Translations under genes and position numbers: made by a program
The notes under the pieces: generated by a model
Database searches by the model: none
Told to the model about the DNA's origin: nothing
The model's input: the letters and a program-made list of their open reading frames with translations, nothing else
Source of the DNA: Candidatus Heimdallarchaeota archaeon
GTDB lineage: Archaea > Asgardarchaeota > Heimdallarchaeia > Heimdallarchaeales > Kariarchaeaceae
Direction of reading: 5' to 3'
NCBI GenBank assembly: GCA_026702845.1
Contig: JADCLS010000008.1
Span: forward strand, 186,001 to 250,000
Length of the DNA stretch: 64,000 nt
Shown: piece after piece, positions 8,018-17,327 of the stretch
Layout: every line of letters begins with the position of its first letter
Numbering within the stretch: the first letter of the stretch is position 1

Positions 8018-9367
8018 CTAGTTCTTTTGTTTAATCCTTTTTCTTTTCCGATTAATGTTAATTAATATAAAAGGGATCGCTGTAATAATAGGGATTACTG
8101 GTAGAATATTCTTTAGTTCAGGAGGGATCCAAATATATCCGTTAATATCCTCAACAGTACCTTGCATAGTAAAATTCCATCTAATTGCAGTCATGTCATT
8201 TGCTATTATATGTGGAATCAAATTCCATCCAGTCAATACCTCTGGTAATTCAGGCACTACATTTTTGTAGAAGGATTCTCCTATAGAGACTACAAAATAA
8301 TGATATCCAACATAATTCATATACTTACTTGGATTGTATCTCGCAAGGGTGGGATCTAATGTGATGAAACCATACTCTGGATGATAATATTCTGTCCACG
8401 CATGCCCAGGGAATAATGCTCTTCTGGCAAATGATCCATATTTTTCCCCAAAATACTCAAATGTCTGTCCTTTTTGTAGTGGATAAAATTCCATATTTTC
8501 ATCAAGTAATTGAATGCCACTCACGGTCCTTGCAGGTACATTTAGTATTCGCAGCATAGTAGTGAATAGAGTTGTATAATCACTACAATCTCCCTGTTCT
8601 TTTAAATACGTAAGGTAGGCACCTTGTGAATAATCAGTTGAAACAGCTTCTATATTTTCATCTAACCATATTAATATAGCCTCAATTTTATCTTGAAGTT
8701 TGGAGTGATCTGAAGTTATCTCATGGGTCAATTCAATAAGTTCTGAATTATTTGCCTCTAGATTCAGCTCAGATCGGGTTAAATAATTGAACCAATCTGA
8801 ATTAGTATCTATTCCCGCTTTTTCATAGCTAGAAAGAAAGGTTCCATCCAAATCCTCAGTCATTTCTTTATCAATTTCCCATTTCATTTTAGATAGCTTT
8901 AGTCTGTAAGTAATGGTGTGTTCAAACACCTGATTTTCAGTCAAATTAACAGCTAAATGTTCTATTTCATTTTGATTATTATCCTTATCAACTATATGAA
9001 TCACATCTTGATTTGAAAAATCAAGAGAAACAATCTGGCTTTCCTGCATAGGTGCCACAGCATTTTGTGTCTCAGGATTATGACCCTCTATTCTTTGCAT
9101 CCATATTTTGACTTGATTTTCATTAGGACTAAGAGATTTGACTTTATAAGTTAATGTTATCAATACTGTAACTGATGATTTCTCATCATAATTTGAGGCT
9201 TCTACAAGGTATTCACTCTCATCTAAGGATGTTTGCTTGATCGCTGACCAATCATCAACTAGTGACTGGGAAGGCGAGATACATATCAAAATAATTAGAA
9301 ATAATGATAATTTAAGAGAATTGTTTACTGTACACATAATATTCAATAAATTATGAATATATCGCAT
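8018..9367 (-). CDS. Exported membrane-anchored transglutaminase-like protein
   Basis: An N-terminal hydrophobic signal segment and a single C-terminal transmembrane helix followed by a Lys/Arg-rich tail suggest an ectodomain held at the membrane. The papain-like transglutaminase core is clear: G-D-C-S-D-Y (Cys nucleophile), G-H-A-W-T-E-Y-Y (His) and L-D-P-T-L (Asp). Archaeal and bacterial members act as proteases or peptide cross-linkers or cleavers. The frame is open to a TTG at 9391, but I prefer ATG 9367, because an AAAAAATATT element centred about 28 nt upstream suits a leaderless start. ATG 9337 is another option. Confidence 0.75.
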   Translation of the reverse strand: MRYIHNLLNIMCTVNNSLKLSLFLIILICISPSQSLVDDWSAIKQTSLDESEYLVEASNYDEKSSVTVLITLTYKVKSLSPNENQVKIWMQRIEGHNPETQNAVAPMQESQIVSLDFSNQDVIHIVDKDNNQNEIEHLAVNLTENQVFEHTITYRLKLSKMKWEIDKEMTEDLDGTFLSSYEKAGIDTNSDWFNYLTRSELNLEANNSELIELTHEITSDHSKLQDKIEAILIWLDENIEAVSTDYSQGAYLTYLKEQGDCSDYTTLFTTMLRILNVPARTVSGIQLLDENMEFYPLQKGQTFEYFGEKYGSFARRALFPGHAWTEYYHPEYGFITLDPTLARYNPSKYMNYVGYHYFVVSIGESFYKNVVPELPEVLTGWNLIPHIIANDMTAIRWNFTMQGTVEDINGYIWIPPELKNILPVIPIITAIPFILININRKRKRIKQKN

Positions 9368-9649
9368 ATATAAGATATCATTCTTCGGCAAATATTTTTT
9401 GATTTGGCTCTCATATCTTTATTATTCTGCAAAATTTTTTTTCTATATGCATTGGTTTTTTGATGTTCAGGTTATTTTAAAATTGATTTTTCTTTGAATT
9501 CTTTTTTCAGGTATCTATTACTGAAACAGTAATATTGATGATTATGGATGCTGGAATCCGATATAACAGGAAAATTTTACTAGAAGTTGAATAAATAGAC
9601 TAGAATAATCATTATATGTTTATATACTTAATTGATAAATATATTATAG

Positions 9650-10681
9650 ATGGAAATTAAGATTAGATACAAGAAAAATGTGGTTTTATCTTACTTTAAG
9701 ATGGAATATTTTGAGAAAATAAATCATGAAAATTTCATTCATTTATCTAAATACGGGGCAAATATAAAAATAGATGAATATAGAATTTTTATTCCGAAAA
9801 AATACTTTCTCATATATACAATTACTGAGGATATAATGTTTCAAGCGAAATATTTGCTAGGAATCAACAAATCCGATCTAGATAATGCAAATTCTGAAGA
9901 GGAGATTGAGATAACATATTCTCATTTGAATGTTTCAGGACCTGTATTTACTTATAGTTACTTATTCCAAGATCCATTACCTACCTACCTTCGTGAGGAT
10001 CTTATCATTCCACAAAGTACACTAATTATCTATAATATAACCACACAAAAGGAAATTTATAAAGAAAAAGTTACCCCAAAAGAAAGCATTCTGAGATGGG
10101 TAGAAATGAGAATTGATCTTGAAAAGAAACTTGAACAAGATGAAAAGGCTAAACTAGGAAGGCGAAAATATGTTCTCGTGCAAGAGGAGAGGGAGAAGGC
10201 ATTAGAAGAAAGAATTGAATATATAGAAACAATTTATTTTTTCTGGAAAAGATCTACAGAACAACCAAAAGAAATCAATACAATACCATTTACACCTCAA
10301 TTAGAACAATTTCTCTATCGACAAGACAAAAATGATCATCTCTACTTCGAAATAAAAAATAATAAACTAAATATTAAACAAGTATCATATAAAACTAGGG
10401 AGATTTCTGATCCTGAATTACATTTTAATCTCGAAAGCGTTTGTGATCATGAGGAATGTAAATATACATCATCAATATTTTATTTGAAATTCTTATTATC
10501 TCAACCTTTCACAGCTCCTATTAACAACGAACAATTGGTTGATAATAAAAAAATTCAATTCTGTAAGGATTCGCCATATCTCTGGTTATCTGGAGATATT
10601 AATGGTATTTCAATAACTATGCAAATTATTTCAAATTTCCATGAGAAAAAGAAGATTTACGACCTTTTTCCTAATTCTTGA
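9650..10681 (+). CDS. Unknown protein with coiled-coil segment
   Basis: I do not recognise this 343-residue protein. It is rich in Lys, Ile and Tyr. A charged helical stretch around residues 140-200 (E-K-K-L-E-Q-D-E-K-A-K then E-E-R-E-K-A-L-E-E-R) is probably a coiled coil linking two beta-rich halves. A C-D-H-E-E-C motif near residue 266 could bind a metal. There is no signal peptide or membrane span. A TATA-like run lies about 26 nt upstream (TTATATACTTAATTG region). A degenerate copy of part of its coiled coil is found downstream at 10855-10905. Confidence 0.5.
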   Translation: MEIKIRYKKNVVLSYFKMEYFEKINHENFIHLSKYGANIKIDEYRIFIPKKYFLIYTITEDIMFQAKYLLGINKSDLDNANSEEEIEITYSHLNVSGPVFTYSYLFQDPLPTYLREDLIIPQSTLIIYNITTQKEIYKEKVTPKESILRWVEMRIDLEKKLEQDEKAKLGRRKYVLVQEEREKALEERIEYIETIYFFWKRSTEQPKEINTIPFTPQLEQFLYRQDKNDHLYFEIKNNKLNIKQVSYKTREISDPELHFNLESVCDHEECKYTSSIFYLKFLLSQPFTAPINNEQLVDNKKIQFCKDSPYLWLSGDINGISITMQIISNFHEKKKIYDLFPNS

Positions 10682-10858
10682 TTCCTAATCTCTCTACTCA
10701 CTATAGGTCTCCCAATCACTTCAATATTCTCTCGTTTTATTTGATATCTGTAATATCTAATTTGTAACGTTGGTGAAAAATTATTGTGTTCATGTTTGAT
10801 TGTGATTTTTCCAGATCCACTTCCCAGACCTCTTGTGCTTGCTTGAATGTTATAAAGT
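10657..10858 (-). pseudogene. Decayed copy of the 3' end of the neighbouring PH-like gene
   Basis: Read on the minus strand, this stretch repeats the end of the gene at 10917-11930, but in shifted frames. One frame gives Y-N-I-Q (intact gene: Y-N-F-Q), the next gives E-V-W-E-V-D-L-E-K (intact: E-V-W-E-V-D-L-E-R) followed by I-I-F-H-Q-R-Y-K (intact: I-E-F-H-I-K-Y-K), and another gives Y-R-Y-Q-I-K. The frame changes at least twice, so no functional product is expected. A 92-codon open frame here is a mosaic of these pieces. Confidence 0.6.
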
Positions 10859-10905
10859 GGGTAGAAATGAGAATTGACCTTGAAAGAAAAATCGAACAGG
10901 ACGAG
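10855..10905 (+). pseudogene. Fragment duplicating part of the 9650-10681 gene
   Basis: About 40 of 49 bases match 10095-10143 inside the upstream plus-strand gene, encoding W-V-E-M-R-I-D-L-E-R-K-I-E-Q-D-E against W-V-E-M-R-I-D-L-E-K-K-L-E-Q-D-E. It has no start, no continuation and abuts an inverted decayed fragment, so it is a relic of a duplication and rearrangement. Confidence 0.65.
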
Positions 10906-10916
10906 TCTCTTATTGC

Positions 10917-11930
10917 TTATGGAATTACTTCCCAAATAATATGATCCTTTGATATTCTGTATGTTGAACTTCTTCCCTTATATTTAATATGAAATTCAAT
11001 TACATCCAATTTAGCCCTTGTCCTTTCAAGATCTACCTCCCATACTTCTTGATTTTTCTTTACTTGAAAATTGTATAACTCGTCAACAGATTGAATATTA
11101 TCAATTGATATATTCTTAGTGTACATGACCTTCCCAAATTTGTCAATGAAAATTTTTGTATCATAAAAGAAAAAACTAATCAACCAGGTATTCAGAATAG
11201 GAATTCCAAGATAAACAAGCGGAGTCTGGGCATAAGGAAAAGGAAAATTTTGAAAAATCTCATACAACAAATAATTAATAAAAAACATCACAGGAAGCGT
11301 AAGTACAAAACCATAGGGGAAAAGTGTGATTAGCTGCATTGCAGAGTGTTTTTTGAGTATAATTGGAAAATTGATATTCAATTCTCCACCTATCTCAATT
11401 TCTGGATCTTTCAGGTTTTCTTTTAACTCAGTGATTATTACTCTTCTAAAAGTAATATATTCCAGGCGGTGTTTCCTACTTAGGGCCTGATTGATCTTTT
11501 CTAATGCTTCTTGATATTCTTTCATTTCAAACTGAAGGAAGGCATACGAAAAATATATCCCGTGATAATCAGCCAATCGAAGTGCTGTGTCTAAATATTT
11601 CTTTGCAGCTTCAAAATTCCTTTCCAAAGTGTAGTATTGCCCATAGAAATTTAAAACCGAAGGATCATTGGGAAATAGTTTAGCCATTTCATCAACACAT
11701 ACTTTCATGCCATCAACATCTTCCATTAACCTCAAATTTCTTTGTTTCTGAAAATATGGCCTCTTCCATTGTGGTTTAGATGAAATTATTGTATCAAGCA
11801 CTAAATTGGATTTTTCATATCGTTTATCGCCTAAAAGCCAAATGGCATAAATAAACTGCGACCAGTGCTTCAATATTGTACTGAACAGAACAACTATAAT
11901 CAGAAACACCATTAGAAATATATTTACCAT
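10917..11930 (-). CDS. Membrane protein with TPR-like segment and PH-like C-terminal domain
   Basis: The first residues form a transmembrane helix, followed by TPR-like helices (F-E-A-A-K-K-Y-L-D-T-A-L-R-L and Y-Q-E-A-L-E-K-I-N-Q-A). Two further hydrophobic spans lie around residues 200-255. The last 80 residues (K-V-M-Y-T-K-N-I-S-I-D-N-I-Q-S-V and beyond) look like a bacterial PH-type domain; this is a tentative reading. The start is ATG 11930: GGGAAGTGAT lies immediately before it as ribosome-binding site and contains the stop of the upstream zinc-ribbon frame. A TTG at 11945 would destroy that signal. Function unknown. Confidence 0.55.
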   Translation of the reverse strand: MVNIFLMVFLIIVVLFSTILKHWSQFIYAIWLLGDKRYEKSNLVLDTIISSKPQWKRPYFQKQRNLRLMEDVDGMKVCVDEMAKLFPNDPSVLNFYGQYYTLERNFEAAKKYLDTALRLADYHGIYFSYAFLQFEMKEYQEALEKINQALSRKHRLEYITFRRVIITELKENLKDPEIEIGGELNINFPIILKKHSAMQLITLFPYGFVLTLPVMFFINYLLYEIFQNFPFPYAQTPLVYLGIPILNTWLISFFFYDTKIFIDKFGKVMYTKNISIDNIQSVDELYNFQVKKNQEVWEVDLERTRAKLDVIEFHIKYKGRSSTYRISKDHIIWEVIP

Positions 11931-11934
11931 TGGA

Positions 11935-12233
11935 TCACTTCCCAAACCTCTTCAGCTTATCACATTTGGGGCACATCCCATCTACTATGTCAGAATAACA
12001 CTCCCAGCACATCTTTTTTCCACCCTTTCTGACCAGATCTTGATCCAGAATTGATTTCTTCCTATATACAGACCATGAAATCCCATGAGCAGCAAAATAA
12101 CCCCTCCGATCAGTGCAGAGTTGTGAAATCGCTCTTCCTCAATGAATTTGCTGATTATGATAAAGAGAATCCCCAATATGATGTTAATCAAAAAATTACC
12201 CGATTTGGTTCTCGCAACTGCCCTGGCGGCCAT
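11935..12233 (-). pseudogene. Small membrane protein with zinc ribbon, split by a one-base frameshift
   Basis: The first frame gives two hydrophobic helices and stops at 11985. From about 12060 a second frame continues as K-K-S-I-L-D-Q-D-L-V-R-K-G-G-K-K-M-C-W-E-C and then M-C-P-K-C, a C-x2-C...C-x2-C zinc ribbon that ends in a TGA at 11935-11937 overlapping the next gene's ribosome-binding site. One missing base near the GGAAGAAA run around 12058 would join the two frames into a sensible about 99-residue protein. This may be a genuine lesion or an assembly error. Confidence 0.6.
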
Positions 12234-12478
12234 AAGTCAACTTTAAATTCCAATATCAAAAAAGCTATCCCCCATCAGCATATTTTTAGCTAATATTCTG
12301 TCCAGAATTTAATTTACGCCATTTCAATCGCGCGAAATGACCAAAATTTTCCGGGTGCGCTATGCGCACATTTGTCTCTCTCTTTTCTTTTTGACATCGA
12401 CGTTTCTATTATTTTTTGGATGGTGCTTGTGATTTTTAATTTTTATAAGTTTCAGAAAGATTTTGTGGATTTTTCTAC
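12234..12478. other. Intergenic region with two short hairpins
   Basis: Between the zinc-ribbon gene and the oligosaccharyltransferase stop lies about 245 bp containing GTGCGC-TAT-GCGCAC (a perfect 6-bp stem, about 12355-12369) and CATTTC...GAAATG (about 12318-12340). A pyrimidine-rich run follows on the plus strand. They may be terminators or promoter-proximal elements; no gene is seen. Confidence 0.4.
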
Positions 12479-14764
12479 TTACTCTTCTGCGGCTGCTGCT
12501 GCATCAAGTCTCATCTTTGCTAGCTGAATATTGTGATTGAATTCCTGAACTCTAAGGTCAATGTCATCAGGGTAGTTGACCTTGAAAATTCTGACGATTG
12601 GATAGTTATAGATGAGCTGCTCGTTATTAAGACCTATGGATCTCCACACCTCGGTGAAATAATCCAGTTCTGTGATATCATGATCTCTCAGTTCAGGTGC
12701 AAGGTTTGCATTGTCTGTGACGTATGGTGGCCTTGCCTGTGCATTTGCATCCATATCTGGTGCACGGTAGGACATGAGTCTGAAGAGTACACTGTCATAG
12801 AATTTGTTGACATAACCTTCAGTCTCGGAGTAGTACTCATCCTCAACAATACCAAATTGTGGGGTGTATTTCTCAGAAATTCTGATCATCCATACAGCCT
12901 TACCAAGGTCAGATCCAAGACCTGTTTGACCACCAGCAGGAACTACAAGTACGTACTGCACATCATACTGATACATGAGGGCCAAAGAAGTACTCTCATT
13001 GTACATAAGCATACTTCCGACTACACCTATCTGAGTGGAGTTCGTTGTGGCGTTGTCCACGAGTGTCATGGTATCACCCTTGGCTGTAATATAGTAGCCG
13101 TAATCCCACCATGAGAGCATGATGGGAGGTGAGTAATTCTTCAGGTACCCATCATAATTTTTCTGTGCAGTATAATTGTAGTAGCTAGTATGCTGCTGCA
13201 TCCAATCAAAGGCATCAAGCCAATCTGTAAGTGCTCCGTTGGGAGAGCGGGTCTCATCAATTGAGGGGGTGAGTTCTGGGCTGGAATACCTATCCACAGC
13301 AGAGGTCACTCCGGATGAGAGCATGATGATCATGAGGAAGAATACCACAGCGTATGAACGTGCTGCATCACCTGATCCAATACTCCTGGAAGTCATGGTT
13401 CTCTTTGTTAGTTTGATTCTACCATGGCCTGCAAGAGCATAGGGCTTGAGCATCTGATCAATGGCAAAAGCTGTGAGTATAGCTGCTGCAGGGGCAAGGA
13501 GAAGCATAAGACGAACCATTGATCCACTGAAGTAGATGGTGAAGAGACCAAATACCAGGATGAACAGGTTTTTCTCGCTTGGTTTCTTGATTGCAAAGTA
13601 GATTCCAAGGGGAATGAAGAATACCAGAGTTGATAGATTGGAGTAGAGATTACCCCAAGCCAGTGGCAGGTGTTCAGATACAGAGTCAATCAGTGGTAGG
13701 TCATTTCTACTATCAGGTAGAAGGACTGAGATGAATTTAGATCCAATACCCTCCACAACACCTGTCAACAATAGGGCAAGAAAGATGAGCCCAGTCACTG
13801 CTGCAAGAGCTACAAAAGCATACACGATAAATCTCCTGAATGCAGCGGGACTAAGGGATTGTGAGAGATTCTGGATGATTCCAAAGAGAACAAGAAAGGC
13901 CACAAATGCTATTGGTGCAATACCCTCAGTCTCAAGTAGAAAACCACCTCCGATACGAGGTATGGTGATCATGATCAGGGTTGAGACACCGATGGTGATC
14001 ACATAGCTCTTCAGTAATCTGGTGGTATAATTACCAGTGATTACCATGACCAGAGCAAATACCGGCATGAGATCATAGGCAAATCTGAATGCACCCCAGG
14101 AACCCCCGAGCATAGCTAGTGATATACCAGCAAAGACGGCTGACCTGTTGCTATCTCTTGAGTATGCCCTCACAAAGAAGTAGAAGGACATTACAGTGAG
14201 GAGTACTCCAACACTCTCATTATCTACAAATCCCGCAATTGATCTTGATACATAGGCAGGCGTCACAACCATAATAAGGCTGGCAAGCAACCCGGTTCTG
14301 GGAGAAACAAGCTCCTTACCAAAAAGATAGGTAAAGAATACTCCCAGTGTACCGAAAACAACTGGTACAAGGTAGGCAGCATATTCAAGAGTAATGGTGA
14401 ACCCGATGAACGTTAAGATTTTGTATATGGTAACCATGGCGATTGGTACGGCCACATACATGGAACTACCCATCGCCCTTCCATACGGATACCAGCTCAG
14501 GCTATCATGCCAAAGGAGGAATTTGAAAAATCCATATTCCAGGATATATTCTCCAGCACGGACCTGCATATGTGGATCGAATGCCTTGATTATAGGATCC
14601 CAGCCCCTCAGGGTGGAAACTAGACGCACAAAGAATGCGGTTACTAAAATTAGTGTTAGACTGATGGAGTGAAAAACCTGAGTCCGGGAGATTTCGAAAT
14701 CCTCGAAATGATCCTTTACTCTGTTGGCCACTCTATCTATCCATTCATTTTCTACTGATGACAT
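12479..14764 (-). CDS. aglB: Oligosaccharyltransferase STT3/AglB
   Basis: This 761-residue protein has an N-terminal half of about a dozen transmembrane helices and a soluble C-terminal half. An F-D-P-H-M motif near residue 62 in the first external loop occupies the position of the metal-binding D-x-D-like site. The family hallmark W-W-D-Y-G is at about residues 551-555. These show a catalytic subunit that transfers lipid-linked glycans to Asn in N-x-S/T sequons on the outer face of the membrane. In archaea it works as a single subunit. It is monocistronic here and ends with an Ala/Glu-rich tail. Confidence 0.93.
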   Translation of the reverse strand: MSSVENEWIDRVANRVKDHFEDFEISRTQVFHSISLTLILVTAFFVRLVSTLRGWDPIIKAFDPHMQVRAGEYILEYGFFKFLLWHDSLSWYPYGRAMGSSMYVAVPIAMVTIYKILTFIGFTITLEYAAYLVPVVFGTLGVFFTYLFGKELVSPRTGLLASLIMVVTPAYVSRSIAGFVDNESVGVLLTVMSFYFFVRAYSRDSNRSAVFAGISLAMLGGSWGAFRFAYDLMPVFALVMVITGNYTTRLLKSYVITIGVSTLIMITIPRIGGGFLLETEGIAPIAFVAFLVLFGIIQNLSQSLSPAAFRRFIVYAFVALAAVTGLIFLALLLTGVVEGIGSKFISVLLPDSRNDLPLIDSVSEHLPLAWGNLYSNLSTLVFFIPLGIYFAIKKPSEKNLFILVFGLFTIYFSGSMVRLMLLLAPAAAILTAFAIDQMLKPYALAGHGRIKLTKRTMTSRSIGSGDAARSYAVVFFLMIIMLSSGVTSAVDRYSSPELTPSIDETRSPNGALTDWLDAFDWMQQHTSYYNYTAQKNYDGYLKNYSPPIMLSWWDYGYYITAKGDTMTLVDNATTNSTQIGVVGSMLMYNESTSLALMYQYDVQYVLVVPAGGQTGLGSDLGKAVWMIRISEKYTPQFGIVEDEYYSETEGYVNKFYDSVLFRLMSYRAPDMDANAQARPPYVTDNANLAPELRDHDITELDYFTEVWRSIGLNNEQLIYNYPIVRIFKVNYPDDIDLRVQEFNHNIQLAKMRLDAAAAAEE

Positions 14765-15025
14765 AAAGTACCCTCAATAAAGATGAGAAATTTTCTCAGT
14801 TTTTTTTATCTTCATTACGGAAAAAAAATCGAATATATTTATTCTTTAGGTTATTATTTTATCTATCTACATCGCGATTCAATAAATTACGCTAAAATAA
14901 TCAAAGAGAAATTGAAGCTTGGAAAATCTTGAAGGATGTCAATTATCTAATTTCTAATGACCTATTAGTAAGTATAAATATTGTCAATTAAAGCTCGAAT
15001 TATAGAACGCAACGAGGAAGTTATT

Positions 15026-15700
15026 GTGAGTTCAGACAAAATTGACAACATTTCTCCCACAAGAATGGCATTACTTGAATTGAGAAATAAAATAAAACTT
15101 GCTACACATGGGCATGATCTGCTAAAAGAGAAAAATGATGCCCTCATCATGGAGTTCTATGAGGTACTTGAGGAGATCAAGGAAGCCAGAACCTCATCGG
15201 AGGAAGCACTTGATATTGCCCATTCGCAGTTAAAATTGGCCAGCATCAAGATGGGGGTGTTGAAGCTGAAAGAGATAGGATTTTCAGCACCTGAGATCCT
15301 TACCTTAAAAACTTCCACTCGCAGCATCATGGGTGTGAAAACACCTAAGTTATCGCTTGTAAAAAGAGAAGTATCCAAACCATTCTATGGTAGTGAATTC
15401 ACCTCAATTGCTCTGGATCATGCAATTAATGCATTTAGAGATTACACCTATGCTGTTGTCAATCTAGCAGAGAAGGTGGCTACTCTTCAGAAATTAGCAT
15501 ATGAGATCTCCAGTACAAAACGTAGGGTTAATGCACTAAATCATATTATTATTCCGCGTTTATCTAATACAGCGGTATTCATCGATTTAGCACTTGAGGA
15601 AGAAGATAGAGAACAATTTTCAAGGATGAAGTTTATAAAGAAGAAATTAACCGAGAATTCAGCCGAAGAAAAACCTGAGGAGGTTGCAACACCAGCATGA
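15026..15700 (+). CDS. atpD: A/V-type ATP synthase subunit D
   Basis: The protein has the N-terminal S-P-T-R signature, L-L-K-E-K-N-D-A-L, a long coiled coil, and the C-terminal coil R-R-V-N-A-L-N-H-I-I-I-P typical of the central-stalk D subunit of archaeal ATPases. This subunit forms the rotor shaft in the A1 hexamer. I place the start at GTG 15026, 5 nt after GAGGAAG, giving a nine-residue lead to P-T-R as in relatives. A TTG at 14981 would add 15 residues. No other ATPase subunit gene is nearby, which is unusual. The stop overlaps the next gene by 4 bp (ATGA). Confidence 0.9.
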   Translation: MSSDKIDNISPTRMALLELRNKIKLATHGHDLLKEKNDALIMEFYEVLEEIKEARTSSEEALDIAHSQLKLASIKMGVLKLKEIGFSAPEILTLKTSTRSIMGVKTPKLSLVKREVSKPFYGSEFTSIALDHAINAFRDYTYAVVNLAEKVATLQKLAYEISSTKRRVNALNHIIIPRLSNTAVFIDLALEEEDREQFSRMKFIKKKLTENSAEEKPEEVATPA

Positions 15701-16134
15701 AGTGGAAAACAATAGCAGTAGATAGAGATATTCTCAGTGTTGATAGACATTACTATGATATATTCATCAATGAACAGGGTGTGGGTGGGTATTACCTGTG
15801 GAAAACCGGTGACACCAGCCGACATTTTCTATCTCCATTACTAGATATTCTCAAAAGACAGAAATTTAAAACCTATGAAAGCATATCATCTGATGATGAA
15901 ATTGGAAAATTGAATGAAAAGAATTTCTTCCTACCATTTGATGAGATTCAAGGTGTGGTTAATGATGATATTCACAAGCTACTTGAATTCAATGCTAGCA
16001 AGGAATATATCCGGATAATTTTCAGAAAAATTCCCCAATACGATACTTTTGTAGAAGCATTGACAAATAAAATCAAAGATAAGGTATTCAACAAAGAGGG
16101 GGACATTCCCCTCTCCATTGAACTTGGCTATTAA
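15697..16134 (+). CDS. Conserved-looking hypothetical protein coupled to atpD
   Basis: I do not recognise this 145-residue protein. It is soluble, mixed alpha/beta, with no signal or membrane span. Its ATG overlaps the atpD stop (ATGA), so the two are almost certainly co-translated. That suggests a role linked to the ATPase or its regulation, but only by context. It ends 4 bp into the convergent membrane protein gene. Confidence 0.6.
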   Translation: MKWKTIAVDRDILSVDRHYYDIFINEQGVGGYYLWKTGDTSRHFLSPLLDILKRQKFKTYESISSDDEIGKLNEKNFFLPFDEIQGVVNDDIHKLLEFNASKEYIRIIFRKIPQYDTFVEALTNKIKDKVFNKEGDIPLSIELGY

Positions 16135-17219
16135 AATTCTGGATTAGCAAGTAACTGAACCAACAACCATTTTAGTTCATCAGGTAATTTTGTTTCCGAT
16201 TCACCAAATTCAATTGGTTTTTCCACCTTTTTCACAAGAATATTATGAATTTTTCCTAGCATGAGATCAAATGATGGATGAGGACCTGTGGTTTGCAGCA
16301 CAGATAGAAATTTGTTACCGCTACGAAGATAAAGGGCATCCTTTTCTAAGGTGAATGAGATGGCCTCCAAATCCTGCTCAATCAGGTTTTTGATCATATC
16401 GATAATGGATGTAAATGTTGATCCACTTAGCAAGGAGATCTCCATATCTTTCTTCGACCAGCTGTATGCAATATTTCCTCGATCATCAAGGAGGAGAAGC
16501 TGTTTAGGTTCATAACCCTCCCTTGCCCAGTCAAAGGGTCTGGAGCCAAGGGTAAGTAATGGCACAAGTAATAAAATAAGCATATACTCGAAGATCATGT
16601 GATTGATACTTGAGGTAGGTTCGGCAAATTTAGAGCTGAACCAGAAAATGAAACCACCAAGCACAAAAAATTGCCAGCTAATAAAATGAGTAATAGCTGT
16701 GGATTTGATAAAACTCACCGAGGAATTTTTTATAGTCGATCGATAAAGAATCTCACTCTCACGAACGATAATGAGGTAAAAAATCAGCAGATATATTAAC
16801 AATATGACATCCAGTGTCTCAAATTCTCGGGAACGGTCAAGCACCACCAAGTCATTGAGGATACCCATCTCCATGGTGTTGAGTAGGAATATGGCGAGAA
16901 CTCCATTGATAAAAGAAAAGATGGAGATGATGATCTGATCCAGCAATGTACGTCTGGCCATCTGATGTGCCATACTGAAAGTTGAGAAGGAGATAAATCC
17001 TATAATCAAGCTAATTCGGTTGAAAATAATTAAATCATCAACAAATTGATAATCTGATAGGAGATGAATGAATGCAGCAATTGTTACAAGGAGTGAGGAA
17101 ACAGACCACACCCCTATCGAGGTTTCTCTCCACTTATGATAGATCCTAGCCAAGTAGATGGAAATCCCAAGATAGGTGATTGTTAGAAAGACATCTAACG
17201 CAAGGGTAATTACCTGCAT
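16131..17219 (-). CDS. Seven-helix membrane protein with roadblock/longin-like C-terminal domain
   Basis: About seven transmembrane helices fill residues 1-235 in a MASE-like sensor arrangement. A soluble C-terminal domain of about 120 residues begins with L-L-L-L-D-D-R-G-N-I-A-Y, then a helix and the strand pattern S-F-T-L-E-K-D-A-L-Y-L-R-S-G-N. This strand-helix-strand order resembles roadblock/longin folds, which are expanded in Asgard archaea, but the similarity is weak and by eye. There is no histidine-kinase or methyl-accepting motif. It may be a membrane receptor passing a signal through the cytoplasmic domain. Confidence 0.55.
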   Translation of the reverse strand: MQVITLALDVFLTITYLGISIYLARIYHKWRETSIGVWSVSSLLVTIAAFIHLLSDYQFVDDLIIFNRISLIIGFISFSTFSMAHQMARRTLLDQIIISIFSFINGVLAIFLLNTMEMGILNDLVVLDRSREFETLDVILLIYLLIFYLIIVRESEILYRSTIKNSSVSFIKSTAITHFISWQFFVLGGFIFWFSSKFAEPTSSINHMIFEYMLILLLVPLLTLGSRPFDWAREGYEPKQLLLLDDRGNIAYSWSKKDMEISLLSGSTFTSIIDMIKNLIEQDLEAISFTLEKDALYLRSGNKFLSVLQTTGPHPSFDLMLGKIHNILVKKVEKPIEFGESETKLPDELKWLLVQLLANPEF

Positions 17220-17327
17220 TTCTCAATACTAGATGATTTTGTGTTGATATAAAGCTTCTTCTCAACTAATATTCCTTTATTGAGTTACTAAAATTAATCA
17301 AACTCTTATGATAGAGGATATACACTG

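Noticed and set aside
12051..12293. An 80-codon plus-strand frame over the zinc-ribbon protein
   Set aside because: No ribosome-binding site and low-complexity composition; the minus strand makes better sense.
12533..13114. A 193-codon plus-strand open frame inside the AglB gene
   Set aside because: It is antisense to a clearly conserved gene and its translation has no family character; a shadow frame.
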